Source of the DNA: Ciona savignyi
Taxonomy: Eukaryota > Chordata > Ascidiacea > Phlebobranchia > Cionidae
Length of the DNA stretch: 64,000 bases
NCBI GenBank assembly: GCA_000149265.1
Contig: CH001338.1
Coordinates: 246,260 to 310,259 of the forward strand
Reading direction: 5' to 3'
Each line of letters begins with the position of its first letter. Within the stretch, counting starts at the first letter, position 1. The notes beneath the pieces were generated by a model. That model was not told the DNA's origin. It saw only the letters and a program-made list of their open reading frames with translations, and ran no database searches. A program made the translations under genes and the position numbers. Shown in pieces: positions 47,195 through 58,205 of this stretch.

Positions 47195-50100
47195 AGGGAA
47201 TTGGTTGCTAAGATTAATTTTTGTTGCCCTGGAAATTTTTTGACCGTTGCTAAGAACTTTTTCTTTACTAGGGACTTATCCGTTGCTTAAAAATTTTCTT
47301 TGCTAGGAAATTTTTTTGTTGCTATGGAAATTTTTGGTGACCAATGCTTAAGGACATTTTAGTTGCTATTGAAATTTTGTTGACCGTTGCTAAGGACTTT
47401 TTCTTTGCAAAGGATTAATCCGTTGCTATAAAATTTTCGTTGCTCGGGAAATTTTGGTTGGTATGGAAATTTTGTTGACCGTTGCTAAGGACTTTTTTGT
47501 TGCTAGGGGCTTATGCGTTGCTATAACATTTTTGTTGCTAGGAAAATTTGTGTTGACCTTTGCTAAGGACATTTTCGTTGCTAGGGACTAATCTATTGTT
47601 ATTAAATTTTCGTTGCTAGAGGAATTTGTGTTGCTAGAAACATCAGTTGATAAGAAATTTCCCTTGCTACCGAAATTTTGGTTGCTATGGAAATTTTGTT
47701 GACCGTTGCTAAGGACTTTTTCGTTGCTAGTGACTTATCTGTTGCTAGAAAATTTTGGTTGGTATGGATATTTTCTAGACCGTTGCTATGAACTTTTTGT
47801 TGCTTTAGACATTTTTGTTGCTATGAAAATTTTTGTTGATCGTTTAAGAACTTTTTTGTTAAAAGAAACTTTTCTGTAGATATGTAATTTTCGTTGCTAG
47901 GTAAATTTTGGTTTTTATGGAAATTTGTGGTGACAGTTGCTAAGAACTTTTCCGTTGCTAGGGACTTATCCCTTGCTATAAAATTTTCGTTGCTATGAAA
48001 GTTTTTGTTGACCTATGCTGAGGAATTTTTTGTTGCTAATGAAATTTTTGTTGAAAGTTGCTAAGGTTATTTTTGCTTCTTGGAACTTATAAAACTTTCG
48101 TTTCTAAGAAAATTTTGTTGCTAGGGACATATCCGTTGCTATGATATTTCCTTTTCCACCAAAATTTTGGTAGCTATGGAAATTTTGTTGACCGTTGCTA
48201 AGGACTTTTTTTGTTGCTAGGTAATATCCATTGCCATAAAATTTTCGTTGCTAGGAAATTTTTTGTTGCTTGGTACATATCCGTTTCTATGAAATTTTCT
48301 TTGCTTCCGAAATTTTGGTAGCTATGAAAATTTTGTTAACCGTTGCCAAGGACTTTTTCGTTGCTATGGGACATATCCGTTACTATAAAATTTTTGTTGC
48401 TATGGATATTTTGTTGACCGTTGCTTAGTAGTTTTTCGTTGCTAGTGATTTATTCGTTGCTATAAAATTTTCGTTGCTGGGGAAATCATGGTTGCTATGG
48501 ATACTTAATTACCGTTGTTGAGCCCTTTTTTATTAGTAGGGAATTTTTTGTTGACCGTAGCTAAGGACATTTTCGTTGCAAGGGACTTATCCGTTGTTAT
48601 AAATTTTCGTTGCTAGGAAATCTTTTGTTGCTATTTAACTTTTTGTTGACCTTTGCTAAGGATATTTTTGTTGCTTGAGACTTAATCGTTGCTATGAAAT
48701 TTCCTTTGCTACCGAAATTTTGGTTGGTAGGTACTTCACCGTGGCTAGTAAAATTTCGTTGCTAGGGAAATTTTGGTTGCTATGGAAATTTTGTTGACTG
48801 TTGCTAGGAATTTTTTTTCTAAGGACTTATCCGTTGCTAAAAAATTTTCGTTGATAGGGAATTTTTGGTTGCTATGGAAATTTTGTTGACCGTTGCTAAG
48901 GACATTTTCTTTGCTAGGTACTTTTCTGTTGCTATAAAATTTTGATTGCTGAAGGAAATTTTTGTTGCTAAGGACATATCTGATGCTATTAATTTTCCTT
49001 TTGCTACCGAAATTTTGGTTGTAATGTAAATTTTGTTGACCGCTGCTAAGGCATTTTTGTTGCTATTTCTTAAACTTTGCTAATCAATTTTGGTTGCTAG
49101 GGAATTTTGTGTTGCTATGGACATTTTTTTAAACGGTTGCTAATGGCATTTTCGTTGCTAGGTACTTTTCATTTGCTAAACATTTTCGTTTCTGGAGTAA
49201 TTTTTGATACAATGGAAGTTTTTGTTAACCGTTGCTAAGGACATTTTCGCTGCTAGGTACCTATCCGTTACTATAAAATTTTTGTTGTTAGGGAAATTGT
49301 TGTTGCTACGGAAATTTGTGTTGACCATTTCTAAGGACATTTTCGTGGCTAGGGACTTATCCGTTGCTGGAAAATTTTTGTTGCTGTGGACTTATTTGTT
49401 GCTATGAATATTTTTGTTGCTTTTAAAATTTTTGTTGACCTTTGCTAAGGACATTTTTGTGGCTAGGGACTTATCCGTTGCCATAACATTTTCGTTACTA
49501 ACAAAATTTTTGTTGGTAATGACATATTTGTTGCTATGAAATTTCTTTTGCTACCGAAATTTTGGTAGCTATGAAAATTTTGTTGAACGTTGCTAAGGCC
49601 TTTTATTTCAAGGTCGAAAAATTCCTTAGTAACGATCAAAAAAATTTTTATACCAACCAAAATTTCGGTAGTAAAGGAAATTTCATAGCAACGAAAATTT
49701 TATAGCAACGGATAAGCCCAAAGCAACAAAAATGACCGCAGCAAAGGTCAATAAAAATTTAAATACCAATAAAAATTTTATAGCAACGGATAAATCCCTT
49801 TAGCAAAGGAAACTTCATACCAAAACATATATCCCTAGCAACAAACAATCAACAAAATTTCCATAGCAAAGTACTTTGATATAAAATTTACTTTGCTAGG
49901 GAAATTTTGGTTGTTAACCGTTGCTAAGGACATTTTTGTTGCTTTGGGCTTATCCGTTGCTAAAAAATTTCGTTTCTAGGGAAATTTTTGTTGCTAGAGA
50001 CATATCTGTTGCTTTGAAATTTTCTTTGAAATTTAGGTTGTAATGAAAATTTGTTGACCGTTACTAGAGTCTTTTTTGTTGCTAGGTCTTATACTTTGCT

Positions 50101-50285
50101 ATTAAAAATTGGCTGCTAGGAAAATTTTGGTTTCTATGGAAAGTTTTGTTGACCGTTGCTAATAACTTTTTAGTTGCTAGGGACTTAACCTTTGCTATGA
50201 AATTTTCGTTACTAGGAAATTTTTTGTTGCTATGGAAATTTTTGTTGACCGTTGCTAAGAAAATTTTCATTGCTAGTTACTTAAC
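47195..50285. repeat. GTTGCTA-rich satellite, ~3.1 kb
   Basis: Dozens of imperfect copies of a ~95-100 bp unit, itself built of short phrases ending in GTTGCTA: TTTTGTTGACCGTTGCTAAGG, CATTTTCGTTGCTAGGG, ACTTATCCGTTGCTATAAAA and TTTTGGTTGCTATGGAAA. Copies differ by substitutions and by loss or gain of phrases. From about 49612 to 49870 the array reads in the reverse orientation (TAGCAACGGATAA). Open frames within it are low-complexity by-products. Confidence 0.93.
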
Positions 50286-50289
50286 AGAC

Positions 50290-51830
50290 GACTGTTGTGC
50301 GTAAACACTACTCGTGGTATGAAAAAGAGAATGAACGACATCACGTGTTTTACAAGTAGTTAAATCAAGCGGTTTTCAACTCTGAATTAAACGTGTATCC
50401 AAACCTATGTTTATTCCTTTGGTGTTCTTGCAGAGATAAATACAATTTTAACTTTAGCTGGACATCATGGAAATACCCCCAACCGAAACTGCAGTAATCG
50501 ATACGATAAATCTTAGGCTTATGTATTAGTTTGTCGTGTTTAAATATACTTTTATCTAAATTCTACTAGTATAGTGAGGTATCGGAATAATTTGCAAACT
50601 TAGAGGTCTCTGCTGCACACATGTGAAACTCTTACAGTAGATTACTTAACCAAGTTTCGTTGACTTCTACAGTAGATTACTTAACCAAGTTTCGTTGACT
50701 TCTAGTTATGTAAATTGAAATAAGTAATAATGGTACAGAACTCCTAAGGTTTTTCTGGAAGCTGTCTTATGCCCCAAACCTATCTTTAACCCTTTGCCGG
50801 CAAATTCCCATTTATTAAATTCCAACTCGGTAACCCATTAGTTTCTGCTTGCAGTACACACACTTTCAATAGCTTTGGTACACCGGCGTTAGGCTATATT
50901 ACTATCACCCTGCCTGTTGCGAAATAGTATGATTCCTTTCGCCTAGTATCCACCGTCGGTGGTTTATGCAAACAAATTTGTGGTAATGTTTATCCGGCTA
51001 TATTTTCAAATATAAAATGCAAACAGTCCAATGGTTAACCTGGCTAAAGTGTATTTCGGTTAAACTGTTATATTACACAACTTACAAGTTCGTGCTGATA
51101 GTTCCGCATTCAGTATATTAAATCCTCAGGTGCTGCGAGATGTTGTAATGCTTCAGTAGCTTATTTTGTTTAAATTTTTAAGTGGGGAGCTGGCAGATAT
51201 TAGCCTACTAGTTAGTGGGAACATTATTGTGTAGCTCCGCATTTTTGTATTTTTTATATATTTTTTTGTGTTGTAAGATACGTCTTAGCAAATGTCTGTG
51301 GGTTTGCCAGGTTGCCATTATCAATTGATATTATAGGCATGCTTTTGTAGGCAAAGGAAATTTTGTAATCTAAAGCTCAGAACATAAACAAACTGTAGAA
51401 AGTGTATATGGCTAAAAAGCGTGGTAGTTTAGTGCGTCGACATTAAGCCGAAAGATTAAAGGTTCAAAATTAGTTAGTTGTCCCTTTAGCCATGCTCTAC
51501 GTAGAATAGATAACGCATGAATCCAGAAAAATATTGGAGAAACTAAACAGGCAGCATCTTCTCAATAACATGCAACAATAACAAACTAAACTGTGAGTGC
51601 CAGGTATCTATTGGATGATTTCGCCCACGTGAATTTCCCACTTGCTTCCTCACGGTGGTAAGAAGGACACGAAGGGATAAGTCGAAACTACATCATCTGT
51701 AGTATTGCTGTATAAATTCTATTAGTTCTTAGATTAGGAAATAGGCACGGGCATTGCACGAGTGGGTCACTTTAAGTCCACCGTCACGTCACCATTGCAG
51801 CGTGTTGATCACGATTACTTTTGATTACGT
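50290..51830. other. Intergenic with small repeats
   Basis: A direct duplication of about 36 bp (around CAGTAGATTACTTAACC) lies at about 50630-50704. A fragment akin to the 16-21 kb unit (GTTTCTGCTTGCAG) is near 50845. SINE family A pieces are at 51415-51500 (head, plus) and 51750-51812 (body, minus). No exon was found. Confidence 0.5.
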
Positions 51831-51834
51831 TGAA

Positions 51835-52082
51835 ACCTTAAACTGGTCGCTAGCAAGTCGGTTGTGTGTTTGCTAAAGGCACTTTACGGACATTGCCTGA
51901 ACCCAGCGGATTAATGGGTTCTTCTTAATTGAAGTAACGTGTCTATCATATACAACACACTGCAATAGCTCCGGTAACCCGACGGTGGGCGCGAGGTGAT
52001 GTGACGATTTCCCGTGTGTTAACCCCCTTGGTTTTCCCATTCACGGGGATAAACCTGAATATCCCATTCTATCCTAACAATA
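51835..52082 (+). mobile_element. SINE family A, head-truncated
   Basis: Well-conserved body and tail (ACTGCAATAGCTCCGG, GGTTTTCCCATTCACGGGG, ATATCCCATTCTATCC). It ends 26 nt before the caspase-like exon. Confidence 0.9.
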
Positions 52083-52107
52083 CTCTTAACAACTTTGTTG
52101 TCCTCAG

Positions 52108-52510
52108 GAATTTAAGAATCGTTCAACAACTTTACAAATAAGACATGGTACTGACATAGATGCGGTGTCGCTTGAAAAAACAGCGGAAATATTGGGATTC
52201 GAATTGGTAACTCATCATAACTTGAAAAGAAAACAACTAATAGACAAACTGTGGGACTGTAAGAAAACTAAAATGTTTGTTTGGTCGGATTTGTACGACA
52301 CTAGAGAGTTATTAGCATAATGTTGGCCATTTTTATAGATACAATAACCATTTGCATCCATGTACTAATAAACGGTAACAAATGCTAAGTGAATTAACAA
52401 AAGTAATCCTGTCATTTGCCATTTTAATATCCTAGATGCTGACCACAGTGATCACGACTGCTTCGCATGCGCTATCTTAACTCACGGAGGTAGAGATGAC
52501 GTGTTATTAA
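52108..52510 (+). pseudogene. Caspase p20 fragment (two exons)
   Basis: Cysteine-protease (caspase) large-subunit exons. Exon A (52108-52258) follows a TCCTCAG acceptor and reads EFKNRSTTLQIRHGTDID, then EILGFELVTHHNLKRKQL, the caspase RxGTxxD and LGFxV region. It ends at a GTAAGA donor. Exon B starts at 52436 after an AG and continues in phase: YADHSDHDCFACAILTHGG, which includes the catalytic-His block (SHG in most caspases, THG here). Sequence homology stops near 52508 where LINE sequence begins. The catalytic-Cys QACxG exon, p10, and any prodomain are absent from the window. It is therefore probably a truncated relic, although the splice signals and frame of what remains are intact. Confidence 0.82.
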
Positions 52511-53110
52511 GGGTTTCTGCTCCAAGTAGGAAAAGGGGCATTCTGCACGAGCGCCCCTGGCGGATGCAACGTTTTATTGTCATTGGTCGTGTGAGGTCGC
52601 CGTTTACTAGTATTTGTCAGTTTATATCGTTATAGAGGATTTTTAACCAGGTAATAAGCGTCGTGGGTAGGTTCAGTTTGACTAATATTGCGTTTATAAA
52701 AGATTGGTTAACACGGTCGAATGCTTTTTCAAAATCGACCGCCACTATTGAGGTTTGCTTCTTATATTTTGTTGTCGATTCTATTATGGCGGTTAAGTTA
52801 TATAGATCGTGGTCCAGCGTTCTCCCCTTTAATCCGCATTTTTGGTTTTTACTAATTATTATATTCATTATTCCTTTACATCTTTTCGTAATTATTCCGC
52901 TAAGTGTTTTGTAGTCAGCTCCTTTTTTTTATAGATAAGTTTTATTACGGCCGTTCTCATGGTATTTGACATTATTTTTTTGATTAATATTTTGTTAAAT
53001 AATTCTTCCAGGTCGAATTTAATATACAGTTGTAAATGTTATCGTGTTGGTTTCAAAGTAGTTGATTATTTCTTCCATATTTGGAATTTCATTATTCTCA
53101 TTTTTAGGGT
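52510..53110 (-). pseudogene. LINE reverse-transcriptase fragment
   Basis: Read right to left: IIKLIYKKKG-like end of RT domain 2 and DYKTLSGIITKRCKG. Then comes CGLKGRTLDHDLYNL, motif A (VAVDFEKAFDRVNQSF), then after a stop and shift the motif B region (VNGDLTRPMTIKR, RQG). The YADD motif would lie further left and is missing. It is similar in type to the LINE at 44-46 kb and may be a separate copy of the same family. Confidence 0.85.
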
Positions 53111-53292
53111 AATCAAGAACTGACAGTCCTTGAAATTTTCCATGATTACACCGTCGATCATGTCGGCGATGTCAGCGAGAGGAGCGCCTACGGCAAATAA
53201 CTCCATAAAGGCGAAGGCAGACATATGTTCTATTCTTCCAGTTAGCTGGAAGATAAGAGATCTTGGTAGGTCTGCTTCTAGCTGCTTACGAC
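53105..53292 (-). CDS. Unrecognised open segment, possible LINE ORF1 piece or exon
   Basis: An uninterrupted minus-strand frame with protein-like composition: LEADLPRSLIFQLTGRIEH, MSAFAFMELFAVGAPL, ADIADMIDGVIMENF. It lies between the LINE RT fragment and the palindrome edge. The start and any splice sites are uncertain. Because it adjoins LINE sequence on the same strand, a retroelement origin is most likely. Confidence 0.35.
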
Positions 53293-53344
53293 CGTAAGTA
53301 CGTGAAGCAATGGGTTTAACTAAACCTGTCCGAACATCTCAATC

Positions 53345-53465
53345 ATAACGGCCCAACAGCAATTGCTCCAATAACCCGACAATAATCGAGAATACCCGTG
53401 TGATAACATCACTTGCGTTTTCCGATTTACGAGGATAAAACATGAATATCACATTCTAACTCTTG
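53345..53465 (+). mobile_element. SINE family A tail fragment, left arm
   Basis: CAACAGCAATTGCTCCAAT to CGAGGATAAAACATGAATATC. The same piece occurs inverted at 61818-61955 in the right arm, so it predates the duplication. Confidence 0.75.
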
Positions 53466-53811
53466 TGCACACAAGTACCAACTTCTCCATAATATCTCTG
53501 CGCCTACCCTGCAAGCCGCAACCCTGCCGGTCTTACACCGCGGGTTTACACGCTTTCTCTTGCTTAAAATCGCGATACTAAATTTTTACAATCTATACCC
53601 CCAATACACCCCTTTGTCGTGCTTCATCCTATTACCCCGTTTCATTTACAATGCGATACGATTCGTATAGATTTCTTTTATTTTGTTGCCAACAATTAAA
53701 ACAAGGTTTCGTGCAGCATGTCGACCTAAAGAAAATGGAATTTCAAGTTTATGAAACGTACAGTTTAGATAAAGTTAAAATAGTAATACCTTGATGGTTA
53801 CCATTGAGTGC

Positions 53812-54081
53812 TTAGTCTTGCACTTTATCGGCAATGATCTCACCGGCATCCATTTCTGAAATTAATCTCAGTTAGGCCTCCTCGTACATACCAATGGTTA
53901 AGATGGTAAACGCAACCACAGCTTTCGAATGAATATTACCTGTCATTTTTTGTTGTTGTTGCTTTTGGTTCCATGCATACCAAGCTGGATATCTGCGACG
54001 GTAGGAAGACCTACTACCATTAGTTTCTTCACTGATCAGAAGCACAAGTGCGAGAACGAGTACGAAGAGAGCTTTATTCAT
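53812..54081 (-). CDS. Secreted cationic peptide precursor, left-arm copy
   Basis: 61-aa precursor from two coding exons, 54081-53940 and 53855-53812, with a non-coding first exon ending at 54141. Residues 1-22 (MNKALFVLVLALVLLISEE...) are a clear signal peptide. Then comes a basic, aromatic segment (SSYRRRYPAWYAWNQ), a Lys/Gln run (KQQQQK) and, after the splice, an acidic tail (EMDAGEIIADKVQD). Signal, cationic peptide and anionic tail is the layout of known ascidian antimicrobial precursors, so a host-defence or signalling peptide is the best guess; no family was recognised. Without splicing, exon 2 would read on into MTGNIHSKAVVAFTIL, a less likely alternative. Confidence 0.8.
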
Positions 54082-54190
54082 CTGCAAAATTTATCGTTGT
54101 CACCAAAACAGCTTCTGTTGACGAAAATAAAGAAACTTACCTTGTGGTATTCTTTCAAGAAAGATAAGTTTGTTGGATTCAGAGCTGGAA

Positions 54191-54196
54191 TTTATA
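54191..54196 (-). promoter_or_regulatory. TATA box of the left-arm peptide gene
   Basis: TATAAA in the context TTTTGGTATAAATTCCAG, about 50 nt upstream of the donor of the non-coding first exon. It is conserved in the right arm. Confidence 0.7.
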
Positions 54197-54544
54197 CCAA
54201 AAGTCAGTCTTCTAAATGCAAAGTAACTTCCCTTTCTTTTGTCTGCACAGCAGGTTGTTTTGCAATGCGGAAAACGAATATCCTGGATTGAGCAGATGTT
54301 TCTATTAATGCGAATTCGTCCAATTAAAACGTTATTTTTCAATAAACACTAAAGTTTTCCTCGACATTGCTTTTACCTAATATAACGAACATGCATGTCT
54401 AAACAACAAGTTTGGCGCAATGTTTTGCACACGTGCACGTGGCCAAGACACGTAGCGAACGTTGCCTGGAACTAGTGCTTTATGAATTCAGAAAACAATC
54501 TATCAATCAAATTTAACACAGTACAGTAGCTAGGTCAGAGAGAT

Positions 54545-54812
54545 AAGTCGGTGGGTAAGTGCGTCGCCTTTCAACCGAAGGGTTGCTGACACCAAACTGG
54601 TCGCTAGCTAGGCGTTTGTGTCTTTAGAAAAGGCGCTTAACGAACATTTTCTAAACCAGTGGTTTAATGGATTCTACCAAAATGGGGAAATTGGTGAACT
54701 TTACGCAACACACTGTAAAAAAGCTCAACCAGGCGGTGATTTCCCGTGTGATAACCCCCTTGGTTTTCCCATTCACGGGAGAAAACATAAATATCCTATC
54801 ATAAATATCCTT
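54545..54812 (+). mobile_element. SINE family A in the left arm
   Basis: Head (GTGGGTAAGTGCGTCGCC), diverged body and good tail (GGTTTTCCCATTCACGGG). Only its tail survives at the matching place in the right arm (60835-60905). Confidence 0.85.
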
Positions 54813-55114
54813 TGTGATAGGCCCCTTGCGTTTCCCATATCTAGAGGTAAAGGCGAATATATCATATGTTGCATATGACGTGGTAATTGGTTATTAAAGC
54901 GTGTAATTTCACTCAACGTTAAACATGCATGTATGTTATTTCAGATACAACCAACGCTGTTAAAATAAAACTCTTACAGAAGCACATTCTCTAGTGACGC
55001 CTTAAGCCCAGTTTACACAGATTCTAAAGGGGGTTTCGGTTTAAATTAAACACAAAAACGTGTTGTTTAGCCGCGTTGTAGAAACCGCTTTAAGGTTGCA
55101 CCACAAAGAAAACT

Positions 55115-55360
55115 TAATGTTGAGTGGAAAATTATCGCTCGGTATTTTGCGTTGAGACTTTAGCACCAACAAAACATCAGCTCAATCCAGGATATACGAT
55201 TCAAGCTGTTGGAAGACGTGGTGATTCTATAACGGAAGTTAGAGGAAGTTATTACATTATTGAAATGCGACAAGTAATAAAGCACGTAAAGATATTTTGC
55301 ACGTCGCAACGCATTCGGTTAAACAAACACCATTGCTTAATCATCTTAAATGGTTGAAAC
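55115..55360 (+). repeat. Repeated module M1, left arm
   Basis: A ~250-bp module (TTGCGTTGAGACTTTAGCACC, CTCAATCCAGGATATACG, AACGCATTCGGTTAAAC) recurs diverged at 56345-56580. Both are present inverted in the right arm (about 60235-60480 and 59060-59285). Its CTCAATCCAGGATAT phrase also lies upstream of both peptide genes. Confidence 0.75.
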
Positions 55361-55451
55361 GTTCTTGGTTTTATGTTTGTACATTAGGTTATATTTACCC
55401 AATGATAATATTTACAAACCTAAATTATAGGGCTTTCTACCCTTTTTTACA

Positions 55452-55748
55452 AAGGAATTAGGATAGGATAGGATATTCATGTTTATCCTTCAACGGGGTT
55501 AACACAAGGGCAATCGTCAAATCGCCTCGCGCCCACTATCGGGTTACTGGAGCTATTGCAGTGTGTTGTATAATATAGACGTTCCTTCAATTTGGTAGAA
55601 CCCATTAATCCGCTGGGTTCAGGCAATGTCCATTAAGTGCCTTGTTCAAGGACACAACCGACTAGCTAACGACCAGTTTCGAACCTGCAACCTATCGGCT
55701 GAAAGGCGTCACACTAAACTACTACAGTACTAGACTAACCGGGCGGGG
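55452..55748 (-). mobile_element. SINE family A, left arm
   Basis: Near full-length with GGATAGGATAGGATATTC tail, TTCGAACCTGCAACC box-B region and a head with ACTACTACAGTACTAGACT. The inverted counterpart is at 59858-60142. Confidence 0.9.
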
Positions 55749-55865
55749 TTAAACCAAAGTATTTTATAGTGTCACAAAATCAGTTCACTTAGCTACGAAA
55801 GAATTAAATTCTGGATAAACTATCAACTAAAGAGAGAGTCGATATAACGAAAATACAGCTATAAA

Positions 55866-56270
55866 ATGAATAAATATGTGGGAAAACGAACGCGGCGGCA
55901 AAAACTAAGTCAACCTCTAAGCGCCAAGCGGAACAAAACTAAATCGTCGAGCGTATATATCAAGGTAGATTGTGTACCATGGACCCCTATGTCTCTCGAG
56001 ATTATTGGCATAAAGGCGTTATTCAATCATTTACCAAAACCCCAAAGGTAATTTCAGCTACCAAAAATATTGTGAAATGTTTTCCTATTTGTTAGCGTTT
56101 TTGGCTTCACTGCCGATATTTCCGGATTAGAAAGGAATATTGACATTAAAATTTTAAGAAATCTAAAAATAAACAACACAAATTCGAAAAACAGCCTTGC
56201 AATAGGTTTGTTGCTGATGAAAGCGCTCCATTTAGTAAAATGTTGAGCCGTACACAGCCCAGAAAATAGA
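55866..56270 (+). CDS. Small basic protein, left-arm copy, unrecognised
   Basis: An ATG at 55866, just after a TATAAAA-like sequence, opens MNKYVGKRTRRQKLSQPL. The frame then reads AKRNKTKSSS, DCVPWTPMSLEIIG and ALFNHLPKPQ. A 48-nt intron (56048-56095, GTAATT to TTGTTAG) joins in phase to SVFGFTADISGLERNIDIK and LAIGLLLMK, ending RTQPRK at 56270 (118 aa). The intron is very short, and unspliced translation meets a stop immediately (AGG TAA). No family is recognised. The basic N-terminus could be nuclear. It may be a real gene or a captured fragment. Confidence 0.45.
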
Positions 56271-56344
56271 TATATAATATTCGATACAACATATTCGCTA
56301 GTAATACCTAAGGTGACATGATATTGAAAACTTCAATGTACATT

Positions 56345-56580
56345 GGAAAATTACTTTCGTTATTATGCGATGAGACTTTAGCACCAACAAAACATCTGCG
56401 CAATCCATGATATACGCTTCAAGATGGTGTAAGACGTGCTGATTCTATAAGGGAAGTGGGAGGAAGTAATTACAATATTGAAATGTGTGATATTAAAGCA
56501 CAGAGATATTTCGCAACGCATTCGGTTGTACAAACACCAGTGTGCATTAATTTGCTTGATATCATCTTAAATGGTTAAAA
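56345..56580 (+). repeat. Repeated module M2, left arm
   Basis: A diverged direct repeat of 55115-55360: GATGAGACTTTAGCACCAAC, CGCAATCCATGATATACGC, CGCAACGCATTCGGTTG. Its inverted partner is at 59060-59285. Confidence 0.75.
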
Positions 56581-57414
56581 TGGCTTAAATGGTTAAATAA
56601 ACACGAGAACTCGTATTCTTAATCAAATTGCTATTTAAAATAATCTTAAGCTTAACCCGCGTTTAGGCAAAAAAATGTAAGGTAATAAGGTGGACATGCG
56701 CAGAAATCTGATAAGATCGCACACTTGTTTAACTAAACACACATCATTTTATGCTTGCAGAAACAGACCTGCAACATTATATTAAAAATTTTATTAATCT
56801 TAGAATGTTACAAGAAAATATACTCTGCTTTTTGTTTTGTCCATCAAATTAGAAAATCCGTAAAAAAACGAGACCAAAATAGGAAAAAAAGAAAAAGAAA
56901 ACCGTGGTTTATAAGTTGACTAGATTATTAAAATATGCTGTGCGTCATATTTGATTTTTGCTACTGTGTTTAGTTTTGTTCCCATTCTGTCTTACATGTG
57001 CTTAAAGTTTATATGGCCATCATGAAATTCAATAAGTAAAAAAAGTATTTCTTTATAAATAATGTCGTTAAGGACGATAAGAAAAATTAGCCCGGTATAA
57101 AAGCGATCCTTATAAACAGTCATTACTATCTCTTTGGTAAATACACACGGTAAATATCTTATCTCGACGTGTGACGTCAGTAGTCGTCATAAAACGTCCA
57201 TTCACCAGCTCATCACGCATTCAGGCGAAACAATTGGTGGAATTATCATCCTATTGCGTGGCTTTCACTATACCATCATTGTTATACCGCCAATCACCAT
57301 CAAACAATTGCTCCGCCATTTTTAACTAACTATACACATTGAATGTTATTCAAGGTATTGTCAGGGAATCGGCCTATTTTTGTCAAAACAGGTTTTTAAA
57401 ATAAAGGTAGTAAA

Positions 57415-58205
57415 ATGCCATCGTTTATACTGGAAACTGGACGACATGGCATTATTTTTTTTATCCGAATTAGTTACCGTAGACTGGTAGAGGCTGCAGT
57501 GTACAATTTTTATTCCGATACCTTATTTTTCCGTACCGCTTAAATCTAAAGTTTGGTGAGTGTGTGATACTTATGATACATAAATACTCGCACGTTTACT
57601 GATTGGGTTCTTTTATTTACTGCAGAACACCGTATCGTTTCTACCATTGTACCGTATCGTAGTGACCCCATCATTTCCGTATTGTCACACTTCGAATCAC
57701 CGTCAATTATAAGCAAAATACGTAAACTGTGTGTTTACCTAACGATACGCGTCATTTTTATACTAGGAACCCGTTACTTCACCCGCGGAAGTAACAGCTT
57801 TATTAAATCAAACTATTTACTTAAACCAATATGCGTTATATGTGAAGGAGTAAATTTTAGTTAAATCACGCAGGGGAAACTTCCGCTAGGCCGAAAAATA
57901 TAAGAAAAGCGATAGCCCCATTCCAGCAATTTAGCCATTATGTGGTGGATAATTGTTGTGTTTTTATATCTTAGAACTGGAGATGTCAAATCACTTCTAA
58001 TTGTGAAAAGGGATAAAATGGGCTAAAAATGGGAATCAAAACATTCTAGTTTTTTTAAAGCATAAAATGAATAAATAGTTGGATAATTTCAATAAAAACA
58101 AATATGAAGATATCCAATACTTATCTTTAACCGTTTTCACAAAGGTCACAATAACCACTCGCAACCATAAAATAAAAAAAATTCAAACTTTCTGTCAGCC
58201 ACTAG
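57415..58205. other. Palindrome spacer with LTR-like sequence
   Basis: This ~790 bp is not part of the inverted repeat. 57470-57815 (AAAGTTTGGTGAGTGTG, then CTTCACCCGCGGAAGTAAC) resembles 63455-63815 at the right edge, suggesting a solo LTR or leader of the same retroelement type. CTTCACCCGCGGAAG forms a small hairpin. The remainder is AT-rich and featureless. Confidence 0.6.

Larger units (their letters stand above)
53296..57414. repeat. Left arm of a giant imperfect palindrome
   Basis: From about GACCGTAAGTACGTGAAGC at 53300 to AAAATAAAGGTAGTAAA at 57410 this 4.1-kb stretch is the inverted counterpart of 58206-61985. Matching landmarks are the peptide gene, the basic-protein gene, SINE family A copies and the inner block with TTGCTCCGCCATTTTTAAC. 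In compared non-coding segments only a few percent of bases differ, with several indels. Confidence 0.95.

Noticed and set aside
49204..50270. Open frames within the GTTGCTA satellite
   Set aside because: Low-complexity translations of the repeat with no independent support.
47195..50285. CRISPR-like array
   Set aside because: Repeats are imperfect, contiguous and phrase-built, with no unique spacers; the genome is eukaryotic.
52259..52320. Continuation of the caspase frame to the stop at 52318
   Set aside because: A GTAAGA donor at 52259 and an in-phase caspase exon at 52436 explain the sequence better; the read-through residues do not resemble caspases.
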